Shown here in pieces: positions 60,785 through 64,000 of a stretch of 64,000 bases of DNA. This stretch comes from Nyssa sinensis (Eukaryota > Streptophyta > Magnoliopsida > Cornales > Nyssaceae): contig CM018036.1 of NCBI GenBank assembly GCA_008638375.1, positions 10,324,328-10,388,327 of the forward strand, written 5' to 3'. Under the pieces are notes generated by a model. That model was not told the DNA's origin. It saw only the letters and a list, made by a program, of their open reading frames with translations, and ran no database searches. Both the position numbers and the translations under genes were made by a program. The number at the start of each line of letters is the position of its first letter. Position 1 is the stretch's first letter.

Positions 60785-62025
60785 GTGGTTAACAGTCATT
60801 AAAAGCACCTCTCTCTCATGCTTGACACTTACATGAATTCATGTATAGATAGCATGAAACCAGAAGATGTGAACCTCACACCAAGCATGCCATATTTTAA
60901 TAGAGCCGAGAATGAAGATGCTCCTCCTATAACATACCTGCACATCTATGAATGCAATAAATTTTCGGTACTCTCTCTCTCTCTCTCTCTAAAATTTCTC
61001 TTTTTCCTATTGTTTGAGTTATTCTGCTTCTCACAAAATTCCTTATGTAGATTGGGATTTTCTGCTTCCCGCCTTCTGGTGTCATTCCCCTTCATAATCA
61101 TCCCGGCATGACTGTTTTCAGTAAACTCCTCTTTGGCACCAAGCACATCAAATCATATGATTGGGTGACTGAAATACCAAGCAGCATGGATGAGAATGGA
61201 AACCTCCTCAGAGACCGTAAGCTATAACCTCGCAGCTTGTGTCAACTCTCAGTTCTGTAGAGCGCTAGCTGCATTTATCTATATATATATATATATGTGA
61301 GTGTGTGTGTGTGTGTGTGTGTCTGTATTCATGTATTCATCTCTAGTTGCAGGCCAGCGCCCTGGAACCCGGTTGGCGAAGGTTCACATTGACTCTGATT
61401 GTACTGCTCCTTGCATGACTTCCATACTTTATCCAGCTGCAGGAGGCAACATGCACTGCTTCAGGGCATTGACTGCATGTGCAGTATTAGATGTCCTTGG
61501 CCCCCCTTACTCTGATTCTGAAGGCAGGCACTGTGCATACTACCATGATTTCCCATGTACAATATTTTCAGGTATATATGAAGTACTTGTTTCATATGAG
61601 TATATCAATAGAATATGTACAAAAAAAATTATTTAGTGATGGGTCATGTTTGTTGGGTCCCTCTTTATGCTAGCATCAATAATATTTAAACACTCTTGTT
61701 TCACACCTATTTGTGCCAGCATCAATTAGAAAGGTTGTTAGAAATAAGTATGCCTGTTGGATGATGACTTGTGCTGGCAACAGTGTGAATTCTCTCTCTC
61801 TGTCTCTCACACAAACACACACAGAGACAGCCGACGTTTCTTCTAAAAAACATGGGGTCATATGTCCTTAAGCATGAATCTGATTTGTGTTCGTATTCAG
61901 ATGGTGCAGAGTTGTTACCTGAAGATGACAAGGGATATGCATGGCTTGAAGAGAGGGAGCGACCTGAAAACTTCGTCGTGGTTGGAGCACCGTACAGTGG
62001 CCCTAAATTGTTGTCTTCTTCCTAA
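51988..62025 (+). CDS. Plant cysteine oxidase (cysteine/ADO-type thiol dioxygenase)
   Basis: Exons are 51988-52144, 60849-60967, 61051-61216, 61353-61571 and 61901-62025; the phases match (786 nt, 261 residues, in the family range). The enzyme oxidises the N-terminal Cys of ERF-VII factors and other proteins with O2, sending them into the N-degron pathway, so it acts as an oxygen sensor. Iron ligands are visible: His107 and His109 in PLHNHPGM, and His182 in GGNMHCF. Conserved YLHIYEC lies before the first pair and YSGPK near the C-terminus. Start at 51988 is the first ATG in frame; a second, ATG AGC at 52033, is possible. Exon 4 has two in-frame acceptors (tag at 61345 and cag at 61352). Intron 1 is 8704 bp and holds three retroelement insertions. 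Sequence type resembles PCO1/2 of Arabidopsis. Confidence 0.93.
52383..52432. repeat. (TA)n(GT)n compound microsatellite
   Basis: (TA)n is followed directly by (TG)n in intron 1 of the cysteine oxidase gene, 30 bp before the LTR element. Similar compound tracts are at 20190-20222, 51849-51880, 53107-53136, 58323-58344, 60747-60782 and 61283-61322. Confidence 0.85.
52464..53055 (-). repeat. LTR (left copy; 3' LTR in element orientation)
   Basis: This is the 592-bp copy. It contains a short open frame (52609-52797) that is kept in the other LTR with few changes, but it shows no known domain and need not be coding. Confidence 0.88.
54010..54390. repeat. Degenerate repeat field inside the LTR element
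   Basis: The motif (c)taggaac(c/t)ac or its close variants occurs about six times (near 54090, 54121, 54167, 54277, 54339, 54370), each preceded by a variant of gccaatag or ggccattag. The spacing is about 30-60 bp. It has no open frame. Confidence 0.55.
55604..55689 (+). pseudogene. Captured exon resembling ATG1 kinase, inside the LTR element
   Basis: After an intact acceptor (gaatccacag) the sequence reads [20 protein letters not shown] and then LRHLK and a stop. This is the pattern of the end of the kinase domain of plant ATG1 (autophagy-initiating Ser/Thr kinase), where an exon begins with the split Val codon before ERL. A T-rich intron-like tail precedes it, so genomic DNA and not a spliced mRNA was taken up. 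No other ATG1 exon is seen nearby. It lies antisense to the LTR element. Confidence 0.65.
57075..57665 (-). repeat. LTR (right copy; 5' LTR in element orientation)
   Basis: This is the 591-bp copy of the repeat at 52464-53055. The right flank is aaggtcatag. Confidence 0.88.
57940..58085. repeat. Tandem duplicated CA/CG microsatellite unit
   Basis: A unit of about 52 bp containing tacctgcacctcttttttgc and ending in a CGCG(CA)n tract is present twice (from about 57953 and 58005). Alternating purine-pyrimidine tracts such as gcgcgcgcgcacacac could form Z-DNA. Confidence 0.8.
58455..59200 (-). mobile_element. LINE (L1-type) 3' fragment in cysteine oxidase intron 1
   Basis: The minus frame at 59159-58905 reads [20 protein letters not shown], the pattern found near the end of plant LINE ORF2 after the reverse transcriptase. 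A stop follows, and the 3' stretch ends near 58455 at tgatctgcaaagaaatata, similar to the fragment in HIR intron 4. The upstream part of the element is missing (5' truncation). It lies antisense to the host gene. Confidence 0.7.
59603..60794. mobile_element. Solo LTR with perfect 5-bp target duplication
   Basis: It starts TGTTGGAAAAAATGG and ends GGTTAACA (TG...CA), with gtcat directly on both sides (59598-59602 and 60795-60799). At 1192 bp with no internal region it was left by LTR-LTR recombination. It contains a G/C-rich stretch with (gggcct)n-like repeats (60045-60080) and three copies of a motif like aaacgc.gtcgttttgcg (60179-60285). Its right end is 54 bp before exon 2 of the host gene. 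Confidence 0.88.
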
Positions 62026-62566
62026 AAGGAATTAGCTCACCTTAGAGTTGAACTTCTTCACAAATTGGGCATAGAATCAGTAGTAAAAGAATAGAAAATG
62101 TAGAAACAAGTTTGCAATTGCTTTCTGTCACATCATTAACAGTTTTCACTTTTCTGGTAGCCCCTTTATCGATCATTCTACCCCAGATTCTGATCTGTCT
62201 CCCCAAGCTTTAAGGCCTGGTCCCCCCTTACAAATGCACCAGCCTTTCTGCTTCTGTTTCTAGTTCTTTTTCCTCATTTAGTTTTGGAATTAACATGTGA
62301 GTAATGCTATTTTTGCTACCACTTTTTACCCCCTTTGTTTAGCACCGTTTCACGTGAATATATCCCACTGGTGGGTCCCATGAGTGTGAGAGGATAGTAA
62401 ACAAGTTGATAACAAGTGCTGGTGAGTGTAGCATTAACCTTAACAGATATACATATGGTGCCTCCTGCCCCCCTGGCAAAATTCTGTCAAGAGGCTCAAC
62501 ACCGTCTCCCGAGGGAAGGAGGAGCATGGGACTTCATTAGTAGACTCCATGGTCTTTCCTGGTAAG
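62026..62566. other. 3' UTR and flank of the cysteine oxidase gene
   Basis: T-rich and without a further frame. The likely 3' UTR extends to about 62300. The flank then meets the LTR at 62567. Confidence 0.5.
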
Positions 62567-63616
62567 TGTCACGAATTTAATTTTTGCTTCGTAGCAATGT
62601 CGCCCCAATGATGGCATTGCCTCTACAACCAACCCTTAACTCGTTAAGCAGCATACACACACAGAGTAAACACAATGCAACGCACACGTTTACAGGAAAA
62701 ATACTCATAAACCTTTATATTGACATCAATTAGATTACAAAGGAATACTAATCGGACCAAAGGTTCTCTGCTTCCATTGCAGGGCCTGGGTGTGTTTAAA
62801 TACACAGAGAAGATGACCGTTAACACCCTTAACAGCCCAAGTGTTTTGTTGGACTAGTTTAGATACGTCACTTGTGGCATAGAAGTTATTCAAAATTGTG
62901 CCTGCCTTATTGCAAGCTCCCAAGGCTTCCACTTGTGTGGTGTAATTGAAACTACTGCAGACCACCACCTTCATGGAGGAGAGTTGCCTGCCACTTGCTT
63001 GCAACTGCTATGCCAGCACATCACCCACATGTGTTATATATATACTCATATGTCTTATATATATATACGTTTGATGTGCACAGAGGTAATCGACTTGTCC
63101 ACGTGTCCAACAACCACGCGTAGAGCAAACCACCCTTGTGTATGATGGGCTGCACCCATGCCATGCATTCAACTGCTTGCATGCTGGGGTGCACCCATGT
63201 CATGCTGTCAAGTCATGTGTCCCGACACTACTTCAGTCAACCTTCAACTACCATAGTCATTCCCACATTGCCAATGTAATTCAGCCACTAAGTCATACCA
63301 AATCTAGCTACAATGCCACCGAACTATGCCCTATGCCCCTACCCTCAATCCAAGGAGCCAACACCGAAGGGTCCATAGGGCTTGAGCAAGCCATGCCGTG
63401 CCAAGGCTTGCCTAGAGATGCTACTCTCATGCCTTGGGGTGATGGGGAAAAAGACCCCTCTATATATATCTTGGGAACAATTACTGGTCTGACGGGAGTA
63501 GACATAATCCTTTGCAACACCATAACTCAGTGGGAGAGACCAACTCCCCCATATATTTGTTAGTACAATTCTTTGGCCTAACAAGAACAACCATGATCTC
63601 ATGTGTAAGGTCATCA
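62567..63616 (-). mobile_element. Probable 3' LTR of a Ty3/Gypsy element
   Basis: The segment begins tgtcacgaattt and ends ggtcatca, giving TG...CA on either strand, and lies directly downstream (in minus orientation) of a Gypsy-type polyprotein end. A purine-rich ggcaagcaaggtgg precedes it in element orientation, as a polypurine tract should. The boundaries are inferred, because the partner LTR lies outside the window. Confidence 0.6.
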
Positions 63617-63679
63617 CCACCTTGCTTGCCTGACTTGGATCATGACTTGGTGCAAAGTGCCACCAAGTATATCCATGAC

Positions 63680-64000
63680 GACTAAGCTTACTTAGGGTCT
63701 GACAAGCCTTCCCCACTAAGAGAACCCAATGTCCTCGTTGGAAGAGACTTCAAGTATTGCTCGATCACCTTCTCAAATTGCCATAGCATCGTGTCTTTCT
63801 CTCACATTGCTTATTCTGTCCCTTTTCCTTTCCACTTGACCAATTACGTCCTTCTATTCTTCTTACTCATTCCCTCGATCCTGTGGTCCAATATGGCCTC
63901 AGCCATATTCGTGTATTCTGTCTGATGGTGGGAGGTGCCCGTGCCCAACTGGTTCTTGAAGAATCAGTTAAGTCCTCATTATACCTTTTCAGAAAGCTTA
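63680..64000 (-). mobile_element. Decayed C-terminal end of a Ty3/Gypsy polyprotein (integrase/chromodomain region)
   Basis: On the minus strand, frames give the series AEAILDHRIEG, LVKWKGKG and AMLWQFEK-like LWQFEKVIEQYLKSLP, the usual last part of plant Gypsy integrase with a chromodomain-like fold. At least three in-frame stops interrupt it (near 63835, 63800 and 63790), so it is dead. The element continues beyond the right edge. Confidence 0.7.

Noticed and set aside
63138..63716. Overlapping ORFs on both strands at 63.1-63.7 kb
   Set aside because: They fall within the probable LTR and have no similarity to known proteins.

Overview
This window is nuclear DNA of a flowering plant, and the gene content fits a eudicot, probably a woody rosid. 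The genes are split by GT-AG introns, the intergenic DNA is AT-rich and full of retrotransposon pieces and foldback elements, and every recognisable protein is of plant type. I could not fix the species. No prokaryotic operon, CRISPR array or viral genome is visible.

Layout, left to right: the 3' end of an NPF4-like transporter gene (+, 2-391); a tRNA-Ala(AGC) behind a tandem duplication (1989-2061); two large AT-rich foldback elements (2.6-4.5 kb); a hypersensitive-induced-reaction (HIR) gene (+, CDS 7706-10351); a dead VDAC/porin copy (-, 11998-12526) and a broken Lys/Glu-rich ORF (-, 12807-13207); a HSP20/RTM2-like gene with nine 28-residue repeats and a frameshift (-, 14540-16127); a pectate lyase gene (+, 18349-21013); isochorismate synthase in 15 exons (-, 22035-32658); a short-form tRNase Z (TRZ1-like) gene in 8 exons, head-to-head with it (+, 34228-44001); an unrecognised conserved ORF with several frameshifts (-, 48897-50088); and a plant cysteine oxidase gene in 5 exons (+, 51988-62025). 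The right edge holds an LTR and the decayed end of a Ty3/Gypsy polyprotein.

The genes belong to separate pathways and do not form a cluster. Three touch stress and defence: HIR (membrane platforms in immunity), isochorismate synthase (chloroplast salicylate and phylloquinone precursor) and cysteine oxidase (oxygen sensing through the N-degron pathway). The ICS/TRZ1 head-to-head neighbourhood matches the adjacency of ICS1 and TRZ1 in Arabidopsis (At1g74710 and At1g74700), so it looks like old microsynteny.

The most unusual structures are in the 8.7-kb first intron of the cysteine oxidase gene. It holds a 5.2-kb LTR element with near-identical LTRs, no visible gag/pol and what looks like an ATG1-kinase exon caught inside it; a LINE fragment; and a solo LTR with a perfect 5-bp target duplication ending 54 bp before exon 2. 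A second theme is small insertions that break otherwise well-conserved reading frames (TRZ1-like C-terminus, RTM2-like, the 48.9-50.1 kb ORF). These are either real decay or assembly errors, and read mapping would tell which.
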